Shown: positions 7,646-17,093 of the stretch, in pieces
Layout of the letters: each line of letters starts with the position of its first letter
Position numbering within the stretch: position 1 is the stretch's first letter
Source of the DNA: Bacteroidales bacterium
GTDB taxonomy: Bacteria; Bacteroidota; Bacteroidia; Bacteroidales; UBA7960
DNA: 55,899 nucleotides
Direction of reading: 5' to 3'
NCBI GenBank assembly: GCA_007123065.1
Contig: SKSI01000090.1
Location: forward strand, 1-55,899
Program-made: the position numbers and the translations under genes
The notes under the pieces: model-generated
Databases searched by the model: none
What the model saw: the letters and a program-made list of their open reading frames with translations, nothing else
What the model was told of the DNA's origin: nothing

Positions 7646-8698
7646 ATGAAACTGTCTCAATTTAAATTCAACCTCCCTGTAGAGTTGATTGCTGAAAAGC
7701 CCGCTCCAAACCGTGACGAATCGCGCCTGATGGTTTTACATACGAAAACAGGCAAGATCGAACACAAAACATTTAAAAACATCATTGATTATTTTGATGA
7801 TGGTGATGTAATGATTGCCAACAACACCAAGGTTTTTCCAGCACGTCTTTATGGCACAAAAGAAAAAACCGGTGCCAATATTGAGGTTTTCCTGCTCAGG
7901 GAGCTTAACAGGGAATCGCGTTTGTGGGATGTTCTGGTTGATCCGGCCCGAAAGATCAGGATTGGCAACAAGCTTTATTTTGGCGAAGATGACAATCTGG
8001 TTGCCGAAGTAATTGATAACACAACCTCCCGGGGCCGTACCCTTCGGTTTTTATTTGACGGCACTTATGATGAATTCAAAAACACCATAGAGTCATTAGG
8101 AGAAACACCTTTGCCTAAGCTAATTAACCGTCCTGTTGACCGCGAAGACAAGGAGCGCTATCAGACCATTTTCGCCAAAAGAGAGGGTGCGGTGGCGGCA
8201 CCTACCGCCGGAATGCATTTCAGCAGGGAGCTGAACAAGCGTCTGGAGCTTAAAGGGATTGAATTTACCGAGGTCACTTTGCACGCAGGTCTGGGCAACT
8301 TCAGAAATGTGGATGTCGAAGATTTGAGCAAACACAAGATGGACAGCGAAGAGTTCATTATTGAAGAACAAACGGCAAACACTGTAAACAAAGCGAAAGA
8401 AAAAGAAAAAAGGGTTTGCGCTATTGGCACAACCACGATGCGGGCCATCGAGTCATCAGTTTCTATCTCCGGATACCTGAAACCTTATGAGGGCTGGACC
8501 AATAAATTCATATATCCACCTTACGATTTCAGCGTGGCAAATGCCATGGTTTCCAACTTTCACCTGCCCCAGTCAACATTGATGATGATGGTATCGGCCT
8601 TTGCCGGCTTTGACTTTCTAATGAAAGCTTATAAGGAAGCCATTAAGGAAAAGTACAATTTCTTTACCTATGGTGATGCGATGCTCATTTTAAAATAA
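7646..8698 (+). CDS. queA: S-adenosylmethionine:tRNA ribosyltransferase-isomerase QueA
   Basis: Transfers and isomerises the ribosyl group of SAM onto 7-aminomethyl-7-deazaguanine in tRNA, giving epoxyqueuosine. The 350-residue length and N-terminus (LSQFKFNLPVELIAEKPAPN) are typical. Family blocks present include RDESRLMVL, VMIANNTKVFPARL, APTAGMHFSREL, LHAGLGNFRNV and CAIGTTTMRAIESS. It has its own promoter and is followed after 55 nt by ispD. No other queuosine gene is in the window. Confidence 0.96.
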   Translation: MKLSQFKFNLPVELIAEKPAPNRDESRLMVLHTKTGKIEHKTFKNIIDYFDDGDVMIANNTKVFPARLYGTKEKTGANIEVFLLRELNRESRLWDVLVDPARKIRIGNKLYFGEDDNLVAEVIDNTTSRGRTLRFLFDGTYDEFKNTIESLGETPLPKLINRPVDREDKERYQTIFAKREGAVAAPTAGMHFSRELNKRLELKGIEFTEVTLHAGLGNFRNVDVEDLSKHKMDSEEFIIEEQTANTVNKAKEKEKRVCAIGTTTMRAIESSVSISGYLKPYEGWTNKFIYPPYDFSVANAMVSNFHLPQSTLMMMVSAFAGFDFLMKAYKEAIKEKYNFFTYGDAMLILK

Positions 8699-8753
8699 GT
8701 GAGCAGACTGACCCATTTATACCTTTTCAAAACTTAAATCTGTCAGAAACGGA

Positions 8754-9434
8754 ATGGAGAAACATCTGCTAATTGCTGCCGGAGGCAAGGGGGAGCGAAT
8801 GCAGACTTCCGGGTACAAACAGTTTATGAAACTGGACGGCAAACCTCTCCTGCTCCGTGTAATGGATGCTTTTTTTCAATTTGATCCAAACATTCATTGC
8901 ACCATCATTTTGCCTGATGCACTGCATCAAGACTGGCAAAACATATGCAACGAATATGGCTGTCAGCCCGTTTATCAGCTTGTTGAAGGAGGCCCGACCC
9001 GTTTTCATTCGGTAAAAAACGGATTGAAACATATTCCCGACAATTCTCTCGTTGCCATTCATGATGCAGCCCGCCCACTTGTATCACAACAACTTATTAC
9101 CAGACTGTTTAACTTTGCCAAAAAGTTTGGCAATGCCATACCCACGATTGAGGTTGCAGACTCGGTAAGGATGGTGAATCGTGCCATGAACACCGCATTG
9201 CCCCGGGAACAAATCAGGCTTGTGCAAACCCCACAGTGCTTTCATGCATCATCAATAAAAAAAGCATACAACACAAGCTACAAAGACTTTTACACAGATG
9301 ATGCCAGCGTGCTGGAGGCAAACGGTGAACGTCTTTATCTTATTGACGGCGAAAAGGAAAACTTCAAGATCACTACAATGACAGATCTGATGGCAGCCGA
9401 TAGCATTTTTCAACAAAGAAATCAAAAAAGATAG
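8754..9434 (+). CDS. ispD: 2-C-methyl-D-erythritol 4-phosphate cytidylyltransferase
   Basis: Third step of the MEP isoprenoid pathway: couples methylerythritol 4-phosphate to CTP. The 226 residues carry the nucleotide-binding N-terminus AAGGKGERM, the conserved HDAARPLV and PREQIRLVQTPQCF blocks, and TDDASVLEANG near the C-terminus. It supplies precursors used by the polyprenyl synthase at 37.0 kb. It is convergent with miaB, with only 9 nt between the two stops. Confidence 0.95.
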   Translation: MEKHLLIAAGGKGERMQTSGYKQFMKLDGKPLLLRVMDAFFQFDPNIHCTIILPDALHQDWQNICNEYGCQPVYQLVEGGPTRFHSVKNGLKHIPDNSLVAIHDAARPLVSQQLITRLFNFAKKFGNAIPTIEVADSVRMVNRAMNTALPREQIRLVQTPQCFHASSIKKAYNTSYKDFYTDDASVLEANGERLYLIDGEKENFKITTMTDLMAADSIFQQRNQKR

Positions 9435-9443
9435 GGTATTATT

Positions 9444-10829
9444 CTATTCTTTAACAGGGATGCCTTTCAATGTAGCCGAAGAACAAGCTGTAATTTCAAC
9501 TTTGACATAATCACCCTGCGAGAAGCTTTCATCAGGAAAAATAACAACCTTGTTGTTTTCAGCTCGTCCCATCAGCTGATCCTCCGACCGTTTTGAGCGT
9601 CCTTCAACGAGCACCTCCTGAACAGAACCAATATCTTGCTGATTGCTGATCAGTGATAACTGCTGCTGTTTTTCTATGATTTCGTTCAGGCGTCGTGTTT
9701 TCACCTTTTCGGGCACATCATCTTTGTGTTTTTTTGCAGCAAGGGTACCGGGCCGTTCAGAATACTTGAACATAAAAGCAAAATCGTACCCTACCTCTTC
9801 CATCAGAGAAAGTGTTTCCATATGCTCCTCTTCGGTTTCTCCGCAAAAGCCTGCTATAAGATCCGTGGATATGGCGCATCCGGGTAAAATTTCCTTTATT
9901 GCACGAATCCTGTCGAGGTAATCGGTACGTGTATACTTTCTGTTCATTCTGGAAAGCACAGCCGTACTTCCAGACTGCACCGGCAGGTGGATCGCTTTGC
10001 AAATATTCGGATATTCAGCCATACGATGCAGCAAATTATCCGAAATGTCTTTGGGATGGGAAGTGGCAAACCGGACACGTAGTTTGGGATCCAGGGCGGC
10101 AACCATTCCGAGCAGTTCGCTGAAACCGGTCCTGACTCCATCATCTTTCCATAAATATGAATTTACATTCTGTCCGAGCAGGGTAACTTCGCGATAACCA
10201 TCCTGAATCAATGCGCGTGTTTCAGATAAAACAGATTCGGGATTACGGCTTCGCTCTTTCCCCCGGGTAAACGGAACCACGCAATAAGCACAGAAATTTT
10301 CACACCCCCGCATGATGGAAATAAAAGCAGACACACCTCCTGCGGCATATCGTACCGGACTGATGTCAGCATAGGTCTCATCTGCAGAGAGCAACACATT
10401 GATGGCTTTTTGTCCGCTTTCAGCATCCATCAAAAGCTGCGGCAACTGCCTGTAGGCATCCGGTCCCGCAACCATATCCACGCGTATCCCTTTATCCTCT
10501 CCCTCAAGAAGATCAGACTTCAAACGTTCTGCCATACACCCTAAGACTCCAATGATGAGCCCCGGGCGTTTCTTTCTAAGATGTTGCAGTTCTCTTAACC
10601 GGTTCAGAACCCGCTGTTCAGCATGATCTCTAATGGAGCAGGTGTTAAGGAGGATCACGTCGGCCTCGGGCAACTTCTTTGCGACGTCGAAGCCCTCAGA
10701 CATCATTACGGAAGCTACAATCTCGCTATCGGAGAAATTCATCTGACAACCGTATGTCTCGATATATATCTGTTTATTCACTTTGGTAACTTGGTTTATA
10801 TCTTTTTTTTGAGGCACAAAAATACGCAT
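9444..10829 (-). CDS. miaB: tRNA-2-methylthio-N6-dimethylallyladenosine synthase MiaB
   Basis: Radical-SAM methylthiotransferase acting on i6A37 of tRNA. The 461 residues contain the N-terminal UPF0004 domain with its three cluster cysteines (ETYGCQMNFSDSE, LLNTCSIRDHAEQRV, VLGCMAERL), the radical-SAM CxxxCxxC box (RGCENFCAYCVVPFTRG) and a C-terminal TRAM domain (from about residue 395). The ATG at 10829 is used here, but a perfect TATTTTTG word overlaps it on the minus strand (10824-10817). If that is the -7 element, the real start would be the GTG at 10781, which leaves the whole domain intact. Confidence 0.95.
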   Translation of the reverse strand: MRIFVPQKKDINQVTKVNKQIYIETYGCQMNFSDSEIVASVMMSEGFDVAKKLPEADVILLNTCSIRDHAEQRVLNRLRELQHLRKKRPGLIIGVLGCMAERLKSDLLEGEDKGIRVDMVAGPDAYRQLPQLLMDAESGQKAINVLLSADETYADISPVRYAAGGVSAFISIMRGCENFCAYCVVPFTRGKERSRNPESVLSETRALIQDGYREVTLLGQNVNSYLWKDDGVRTGFSELLGMVAALDPKLRVRFATSHPKDISDNLLHRMAEYPNICKAIHLPVQSGSTAVLSRMNRKYTRTDYLDRIRAIKEILPGCAISTDLIAGFCGETEEEHMETLSLMEEVGYDFAFMFKYSERPGTLAAKKHKDDVPEKVKTRRLNEIIEKQQQLSLISNQQDIGSVQEVLVEGRSKRSEDQLMGRAENNKVVIFPDESFSQGDYVKVEITACSSATLKGIPVKE

Positions 10830-10942
10830 TTTAAAGCGGACAAAAAGCCATTTGTTGTGTTATTCTTTGACCGTTAATATGTTAAACAAAGCCAAACACA
10901 GATTTGCAGTTATAAAAAAACCTTCATCTATGATTATTTTAT

Positions 10943-10950
10943 TACTTTTG
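10943..10950 (+). promoter_or_regulatory. Putative topA -7 element
   Basis: TACTTTTG matches TAnnTTTG and lies 18 nt before the topA ATG. No clear TTTG partner is seen at the right distance, so only the -7 half supports it. Confidence 0.35.
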
Positions 10951-10968
10951 CCCTCCAAAATAAAAGCT

Positions 10969-13314
10969 ATGGCAAAAAATCTGGTCATTGTAGAGTCACC
11001 GGCAAAGGCAAAAACGATAGAAGGTTTTCTTGGTAAGGAGTTTACGGTAAAGTCCAGTTTTGGGCACGTCCGGGATCTCCCAAAAAACGCTATTGGCGTG
11101 AATATTGAAAAGGGGTTTGATCCTGAGTATGAAATCCCTGTTGATAAAAAATCTGTGGTTGCCGATTTGCGAAAGCTTGCAAAGGGAGCCGAAACTGTAT
11201 GGCTTGCTACAGATGAAGACAGGGAAGGAGAAGCAATTTCGTGGCATTTGGCTGAAAGTTTACAGCTCACCCCTGATCATTACAAGCGGATTGTTTTCCA
11301 CGAGATCACCAAAAACGCCATCTTAAACGCGATCAAACAGCCTCGTAAGATTGACCAAAACCTTGTTTTTGCGCAACAAGCCAGAAGGGTACTGGACCGT
11401 TTGGTCGGTTTTGAATTATCTCCATTATTATGGAAAAAAGTCAAACCTGCCCTTTCTGCAGGCAGGGTTCAGTCTGTTGCTGTTCGTCTGATTGTAGAAA
11501 GGGAAAAAGAGGTTCAGGGTTTTAAGGCCATAAGCAGTTATCGTGTATCTGCGATTTTTTCTGTTGAACACGATGGCGATATCACCCCGTTGAAGGCGGA
11601 GCTGCCCCAACGGTTTAAAACAAAAGAAGCGGCGAAGGCATTTCTTGAATTGTGTGTAGGAGCCAAATTCACGATTGAAGACATTGAAACGAAACCTGCA
11701 AAAAAATCACCATCACCCCCTTTCACAACATCCACGCTGCAACAAGAGGCAAGCCGGAAGCTTGGATTTTCGGTTAGCCGAACGATGGTGGTTGCTCAGA
11801 AACTCTACGAATCAGGAAAGATCACCTATATGCGTACCGACTCGCATAACCTTTCCGGCTCAGCAATGGCGATGGCAAAGGAGGAGATCGAAAAAAACTA
11901 TGGTGCCGACTATGTGAAGCTCAGGAAATATACAACGAAGTCCAAAGGTGCCCAGGAGGCCCACGAAGCCATACGTCCAACCTATATGAGTGTTCATCAG
12001 GCCGGGACAGATGCTGCCGGGCAAAAGCTTTACGAATTGATATGGAAGAGAACACTTGCCTCGCAAATGAGCGATGCGTTGCTGGAAAAAACCAATATTT
12101 CCATTGGCATTTCCACAACCAAAAAAGAGAAGTTCATTGCATCCGGAGAGGTCGTCAAGTTTGAAGGCTTTCTAAAGGTTTATTTTGAATCAACAGACGA
12201 TGAGGAGGAAGAAAGCGCAGCCGGGTTGTTGCCCCCCATGAAAAAGGATCAGCTGTTGCCGCTTCAGGAAATGACAGCAACTGAAAGGTATTCGAAGCCT
12301 TTGCCAAGATATACCGAAGCCAGTCTCGTAAGAAAAATGGAGGAGCTTGGCATTGGCCGTCCTTCAACATATGCACCCACAATCAGCACCATACAGAAAC
12401 GCACTTATGTGATCAAGGAGAGCCGGGATGGCATGAAGAGAACGTACAGTCTCCTTACATTGAGTAACGACAAAATCACGGAAAAAGAAAAACATGAAGT
12501 TGCTGGTGCAGAAAAAAACAAGTTGTTTCCGACAGATATCGGCCAGGTGGTCAACAGTTTCCTGATGGAGCATTTTTCTGAAATTATGGATTACAACTTT
12601 ACGGCCAAGGTAGAAAGGGAGTTTGATGAGGTTGCTGAAGGCCAAAAACAGTGGTCTTTGGTTATCAAGAACTTTTACTGGCCTTTTCACGAAAAGGTTG
12701 AGCAAACCCTGAAAGAATCAGAAAAATATAGTGGCCAGCGTTTGCTTGGAAAAGATCCGGCAAGTGGCAGGAACGTATATGCCAAAATCGGGCGTTTTGG
12801 ATCAATGATCCAGATCGGCGACCCTGAAGAGACAGACAAGCCCCGTTTTGCAAGCCTGAGGAAAGAGCAAACCATTGACACCATTACACTGGATGAGTCG
12901 CTTGAGTTATTTAAGCTTCCCCGAAAAGCGGGTGAGTTTGAGAACAAAGAGCTTGTAATCGGCGTGGGCAGGTTTGGTCCATATATCAGACACGACGGAA
13001 AATTCTATTCTTTACCCAAAGAAGAAGACCCATTAACTGTAACAACAGAGAAGTCCATCGAAGTGATTGAGGAAAAACGGGAAAGTGACCGGAAAAAAAC
13101 CATCCAAACCTTTGATGAAGAACCGGATATTCGCGTGCTGAAAGGCAAGTGGGGCCCTTACATTGCCTCAGGGAAGAAGAATTACAAAATACCAAAAGAC
13201 CTGAACCCTGAACAACTAACACTTGAAGAGATTAAAAAAATCATTTCAGACGGAACATCTGAAGCAAAATCTCGTAAAACCAAAAAGACATCCTCTTCAA
13301 AAAAGAGAAAATAA
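10969..13314 (+). CDS. topA: DNA topoisomerase I (type IA)
   Basis: Relaxes negative supercoils through a 5'-phosphotyrosine intermediate. From the ATG at 10969 it has 781 residues: a Toprim domain (LVIVESPAKAKTIEGFLG and the acidic TDEDREGEAISWHL), the central domain with catalytic Tyr287 in ITYMRTDSHNLS, and C-terminal repeats of the GRFGPYIRHDGKFYSLP type (about 670-760) instead of zinc fingers, ending in a lysine/serine tail. The frame is open further upstream (from 10852), but the start at 10969 gives the canonical MAKNLVIVES. The next gene, the arginase-like protein, follows after 20 nt. Confidence 0.97.
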   Translation: MAKNLVIVESPAKAKTIEGFLGKEFTVKSSFGHVRDLPKNAIGVNIEKGFDPEYEIPVDKKSVVADLRKLAKGAETVWLATDEDREGEAISWHLAESLQLTPDHYKRIVFHEITKNAILNAIKQPRKIDQNLVFAQQARRVLDRLVGFELSPLLWKKVKPALSAGRVQSVAVRLIVEREKEVQGFKAISSYRVSAIFSVEHDGDITPLKAELPQRFKTKEAAKAFLELCVGAKFTIEDIETKPAKKSPSPPFTTSTLQQEASRKLGFSVSRTMVVAQKLYESGKITYMRTDSHNLSGSAMAMAKEEIEKNYGADYVKLRKYTTKSKGAQEAHEAIRPTYMSVHQAGTDAAGQKLYELIWKRTLASQMSDALLEKTNISIGISTTKKEKFIASGEVVKFEGFLKVYFESTDDEEEESAAGLLPPMKKDQLLPLQEMTATERYSKPLPRYTEASLVRKMEELGIGRPSTYAPTISTIQKRTYVIKESRDGMKRTYSLLTLSNDKITEKEKHEVAGAEKNKLFPTDIGQVVNSFLMEHFSEIMDYNFTAKVEREFDEVAEGQKQWSLVIKNFYWPFHEKVEQTLKESEKYSGQRLLGKDPASGRNVYAKIGRFGSMIQIGDPEETDKPRFASLRKEQTIDTITLDESLELFKLPRKAGEFENKELVIGVGRFGPYIRHDGKFYSLPKEEDPLTVTTEKSIEVIEEKRESDRKKTIQTFDEEPDIRVLKGKWGPYIASGKKNYKIPKDLNPEQLTLEEIKKIISDGTSEAKSRKTKKTSSSKKRK

Positions 13315-13334
13315 TTTGACCTTTTGGTACTTAC

Positions 13335-14522
13335 ATGGATATTGCGGATTTTTTTGAACCTATCGACACAGCTGTTCCGAGCAAAGGAGGCAAGCTACAT
13401 CCTCTTATGCTGGCAAACTTTACAAACACCAACCTGAAAAACAAAGGGTTTCCGGATATTGACGGTGCAGATATCGCCATTATCGGGGTAAAGGAGGATC
13501 GCAATGCTTCGGGCAATAACGGGTGTTCCATCGCGCCGGACTATGTGCGACAATACCTATATCGCTTATTCAGAGGCCCTTACAACACCAAAATTGCAGA
13601 TTTGGGTAATATTCTTGCCGGAGATAAAGTCACAGACACCTATTTTGCCGTAAAAACTGTTATAGCCCATTTGCTTGAGAAGAATATTACCCCTGTAATC
13701 ATCGGCGGGAGTCAGGACATCACCTACGCCAATTACCAGGCCTATGAAATGCTTGGGCAGATCATCAACATCGTATCTGTTGATGCGGCTTTTGACATTG
13801 GAGTAAAAGAGGGCGAAGCGCTAAACAACAACAATTTCCTGAGTGGCATTCTAACCAACAAGCCCAACTATCTGTTTAACTATACCAATATTGGTTATCA
13901 GACTTTCTTTGTGGATCAGGATGCGATTGAGCTTATGGACAAGTTGTACTTTGATGTTTACCGGCTTGGATATGTGCGAAACAATATGGAGGAGGTGGAA
14001 CCCATTGTCAGGAATGCCGACCTGATGAGTTTTGATATTTCTGCCATCCGTCATTCTGATGCTCCGGGCAATGCAAAACCCTCTCCCATGGGGTTTTATG
14101 GAGAAGAGGCCTGCCAGATCGTACGTTATGCCGGACTGAGCGACAAGCTGAGCTCCATCGGGTTTTACGAGTTAAACCCCGCTTTTGACAATGCAGAAAA
14201 AACCGCTCATCTTGTGGCACAGATGGTCTGGTATTTTGTTGATGGTTATTATCATCGCAAGAACGACTTTCCGGATAAGAATGTTAAGGATTCAGAAGCA
14301 TTTATCAAATATGTGGTCTCTATAAGGGAGTTTCAAAACCAGATCAACTTTTACAAAAGCAAAAAAAGTGACCGCTGGTGGATGGAGGTTCCTTGTCCGC
14401 CGGGCTTGCGCCAGAAATATGACAGACAGTTTCTTGTGCCCTGCTCATATAAAGACTACCAGGAGGCATGCCAGAATGAGATCCCGGAAAAGTGGTGGCA
14501 GGTTTATCAAAAATTCGTGTAA
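13335..14522 (+). CDS. Arginase/formimidoylglutamase-fold protein, probably not a metal-dependent ureohydrolase
   Basis: A 395-residue protein of the arginase/agmatinase/formimidoylglutamase superfamily. Three motifs are placed correctly but altered. GGxH(D/S) reads GGSQD (124-128), so the His ligand is Gln127. DAHxD reads DAAFD (150-154), so the His is Ala152. SxDxD reads SFDIS (232-236), so the last Asp is Ser236. Asp150, Asp154 and Asp234 remain, as does a Glu at 279 in YELNP. Losing three of six ligands makes a binuclear Mn site unlikely. A fixed place between topA and porP suggests a structural or regulatory role linked to type IX secretion; that link is inference. No other histidine-degradation gene is near, which argues against HutG. 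Confidence 0.82.
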   Translation: MDIADFFEPIDTAVPSKGGKLHPLMLANFTNTNLKNKGFPDIDGADIAIIGVKEDRNASGNNGCSIAPDYVRQYLYRLFRGPYNTKIADLGNILAGDKVTDTYFAVKTVIAHLLEKNITPVIIGGSQDITYANYQAYEMLGQIINIVSVDAAFDIGVKEGEALNNNNFLSGILTNKPNYLFNYTNIGYQTFFVDQDAIELMDKLYFDVYRLGYVRNNMEEVEPIVRNADLMSFDISAIRHSDAPGNAKPSPMGFYGEEACQIVRYAGLSDKLSSIGFYELNPAFDNAEKTAHLVAQMVWYFVDGYYHRKNDFPDKNVKDSEAFIKYVVSIREFQNQINFYKSKKSDRWWMEVPCPPGLRQKYDRQFLVPCSYKDYQEACQNEIPEKWWQVYQKFV

Positions 14523-14565
14523 CATGAATATTGCATCAGGACATAAAACACACGGAAAATTATTG

Positions 14566-14573
14566 TACTTTTG
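14566..14573 (+). promoter_or_regulatory. Putative -7 element of the porP-gldKLMN operon
   Basis: TACTTTTG matches TAnnTTTG, about 100 nt before porP. No TTTG is found at the expected distance. The leader that would follow contains a 7-bp inverted repeat (GTATCAT at 14584-14590 with ATGATAC at 14598-14604) and two palindromic words (CGTTTAAACG, TTAACGTTAA-like). Confidence 0.35.
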
Positions 14574-14673
14574 CAAGTTAAATGTATCATCATATGAATG
14601 ATACGAATATGGTATTTTTAACGTTAACAGAAATATAAGCATTAAACGTTTAAACGAAACCTGTCTTTTTTCA

Positions 14674-15624
14674 ATGCGTATTTTTAGAACCATTGTATCA
14701 TTTCTTTTAATCCTGACAGGGGGCGTGGTTTTTGCACAACAAGAACCACAATTCAGCCACAACATGTTTAACAACATGGGAATTAACCCCGGACTGGCAG
14801 GGCTCCGCAATGCTATATGTGCTACCGGACTTGCACGTCAGCAATGGGTGGGTTTTCGGGACATAGAAGGAAACCGCATGAATCCTGAAACATACAGCAT
14901 GAATGTGGATGCTCCCATTAGCTTTTTAAGAGGGGGTGTTGCGCTCGGTTTTCTCCAGGATCAATTAGGTCCTGAAACCAATGTTGGTGTAAAGGTTTCG
15001 TATTCATATCATCTGGACTTATCTATGGGTCGGCTTGGGCTCGGCGGACAGATTGGTTTTCTTGACAAACAAATTGACTTTGGATCACTGAACCCCATCA
15101 ATACAGGTGATCCTGTTTTAATTGGCAGTGAAGAAAACCACATTTTTGTGGACTTTGCCTTAGGTGCATTCTATATTCTTGATGATGAATTGTGGGCCGG
15201 TTTATCTTTTTCGCAGATAAGGCAGGCCAGGGGGCCTATCGGTGAAAGCAACTATGGTCTGAGACGGCACGTGTATCTGACCGGAGGATATCATTTTTTC
15301 TGGCCTGGAAACACGAACTACGAAATCAGTCCTTCAGCGCTATTAAAAACTGATCTTGCCTCCTGGCAAATAGACATCAACACAATTGTCACATACAATA
15401 ACCAATTCTGGAGTGGCGTTAGTTATAGGCCTCAGGATGCAGTTGTTGTTTTGATGGGGGTTAAATTAGATCAGATCAGCATCGGTTACTCCTATGACAT
15501 CACCACATCATGGATGGGGTCTATGGGCAGAAGTTATGGCAGCCATGAAATTATCGTTCAGTATTGTTTTGATCTGGATTTGAATAAAGTGGAATCCATA
15601 CAAAGAAATATCAGATTTTTGTAA
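14674..15624 (+). CDS. porP: PorP/SprF-family type IX secretion outer-membrane protein
   Basis: A 316-residue outer-membrane protein of the PorP/SprF family. A signal peptide (MRIFRTIVSFLLILTGGVVFA) is followed by the family opening QQEPQFSHNMFNNMGINPG, glycine/aromatic-rich alternating strands typical of a beta-barrel, and a C-terminal strand ending in aromatic-rich residues. PorP proteins link the GldK/GldN ring to the outer membrane or anchor particular cargo. It is the first gene of porP-gldK-gldL-gldM-gldN, the order known from Porphyromonas (porPKLMN). The spacing to gldK is 84 nt. Confidence 0.92.
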   Translation: MRIFRTIVSFLLILTGGVVFAQQEPQFSHNMFNNMGINPGLAGLRNAICATGLARQQWVGFRDIEGNRMNPETYSMNVDAPISFLRGGVALGFLQDQLGPETNVGVKVSYSYHLDLSMGRLGLGGQIGFLDKQIDFGSLNPINTGDPVLIGSEENHIFVDFALGAFYILDDELWAGLSFSQIRQARGPIGESNYGLRRHVYLTGGYHFFWPGNTNYEISPSALLKTDLASWQIDINTIVTYNNQFWSGVSYRPQDAVVVLMGVKLDQISIGYSYDITTSWMGSMGRSYGSHEIIVQYCFDLDLNKVESIQRNIRFL

Positions 15625-15708
15625 TTTCGCACACCAGATAAGTTTACAGCCATGAATATGGCAACAAAAAAGAGAAAAGGGATTGGCCATTTTAAGATAT
15701 TCATTACC

Positions 15709-17040
15709 ATGAAGAGATTGTTTTTTATAGCATTGATTGCAGTTCTTTTAACCAGCTGCGGCACAGGCAGAGATCGCGGGCACCTCGTTGGTGTTCAAAA
15801 CAGACCATCTGCAGTTTATACCCCGCCACCGGGAATGGTGCTCATACCGATGGGCAGTTTTATTATGGGCCCTTCGGATCAGGACATTGCTTACTCACAT
15901 AATGCCACCTCCAGAACCATTTCCATGTCTTCTTTTTATATGGATGAGACGGAGATCACCAACAATCAGTACCGGCAATTTGTATATTGGGTCAGAGACT
16001 CCATTGCGAGAAAACTTCTGGCACAGGAAGCTATAGCCATTCCTGAACTGGAAAGATATGCCATTCTGGAGGACGATGAAGGGTTTCTGCTCGACGAGCC
16101 TTTTATCAGATGGCCTAGAGACGGTGGTCCGAGAAACATTGCCTGGAACGGCGAAGACGAAAGAGAAGTGCTGGAACAAATGTTCCTGATTGAAGACGAA
16201 CGTTTTTTTGGCCGGAGGGAAATTGATACCCGAAAGCTGCTTTACTCCTATTATACCATTGATCTGCAACGAGCCGCAAGAGACCGGAATATACCAAGGC
16301 AGGACCTTATTTCTCAACATGAAGTTGCCGTTTATCCCGACACCCTGGTATGGATTAGAGATTTTACCTTTTCCTACAATGAGCCAATGACAGAAATGTA
16401 TTTCTGGCATCCTACTTATGACCATTATCCGGTGGTTGGCGTTACCTGGCCACAGGCAAAAGCGTTCAACTCATGGCGCACAGAATACCTGAACAGCTAT
16501 CTGGCAAGTCAAGATCAGCCTTTCGCACACAAGTTTGAACTGCCCTCTGAAGCTCAATGGGAGTTCGCTGCGCGTGGCGGACTTAATCTCAGCCCATATC
16601 CCTGGGGTGGCCCCTATATGTGTACTGAAGGTGGTTGTTATATGGCAAACTTTAAACCACAACGAGGCAATTATGCGCTTACAGGAGGCCTTCGGCCGGT
16701 TATTGCCGGACACTACCCACCAAACGACTATGGATTGTATGATATGGCCGGAAATGTTTCAGAGTGGACAAGGACAGCATATGACGAATCATTTTACTAC
16801 TTTATGTCCGATATGGACCCCGACTATCAATATGACGCCAGAGATGATGACCCTCCTTCCCTCAAAAGGAAAGTAATTCGTGGTGGCTCCTGGAAAGACG
16901 TCGGTTACTTCCTGCAGGTAAGTACAAGAAGCTATGAATACCAAGACACCGCAACATCATATGTCGGGTTTCGCAGCGTGCAAACCTTTCCCGGACACGA
17001 CAGGGAAACCGAACGCAGAGGCGCATCCAACGTTTACTAA
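15709..17040 (+). CDS. gldK: Type IX secretion/gliding lipoprotein GldK (PorK)
   Basis: With GldN it forms the large periplasmic ring attached to the outer membrane. A lipoprotein signal is clear: MKRLFFIALIAVLLTSCG with the lipobox LTSC. The body is a formylglycine-generating-enzyme (SUMF1)-like domain with blocks such as GMVLIPMGSFIMG, DETEITNNQYRQF, LPSEAQWEFAARGG, YDMAGNVSEWT and VIRGGSWKD. The cysteines that do chemistry in true FGE are absent after RGGSW, so it is structural. The ATG at 15709 is chosen over 15652 because it puts the signal peptide at the N-terminus. 443 residues. Confidence 0.95.
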   Translation: MKRLFFIALIAVLLTSCGTGRDRGHLVGVQNRPSAVYTPPPGMVLIPMGSFIMGPSDQDIAYSHNATSRTISMSSFYMDETEITNNQYRQFVYWVRDSIARKLLAQEAIAIPELERYAILEDDEGFLLDEPFIRWPRDGGPRNIAWNGEDEREVLEQMFLIEDERFFGRREIDTRKLLYSYYTIDLQRAARDRNIPRQDLISQHEVAVYPDTLVWIRDFTFSYNEPMTEMYFWHPTYDHYPVVGVTWPQAKAFNSWRTEYLNSYLASQDQPFAHKFELPSEAQWEFAARGGLNLSPYPWGGPYMCTEGGCYMANFKPQRGNYALTGGLRPVIAGHYPPNDYGLYDMAGNVSEWTRTAYDESFYYFMSDMDPDYQYDARDDDPPSLKRKVIRGGSWKDVGYFLQVSTRSYEYQDTATSYVGFRSVQTFPGHDRETERRGASNVY

Positions 17041-17093
17041 AAAGTTTTCTCAATTATAAGTAAAAAAGTTTTCAAAACCCAAAATAGATAAAG

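Noticed and set aside
10817..10824. A TATTTTTG word on the minus strand as the miaB promoter
   Set aside because: The nearest TTTG is 16 nt upstream, too close, and it would require a GTG start. Kept as an alternative in the miaB entry but not called.
13335..14522. HutG, formimidoylglutamase of histidine breakdown
   Set aside because: Three metal ligands are missing and no hut genes are nearby.
15709..17040. Formylglycine-generating sulfatase-modifying enzyme
   Set aside because: The catalytic cysteines are absent, and the lipobox and operon place it as GldK.
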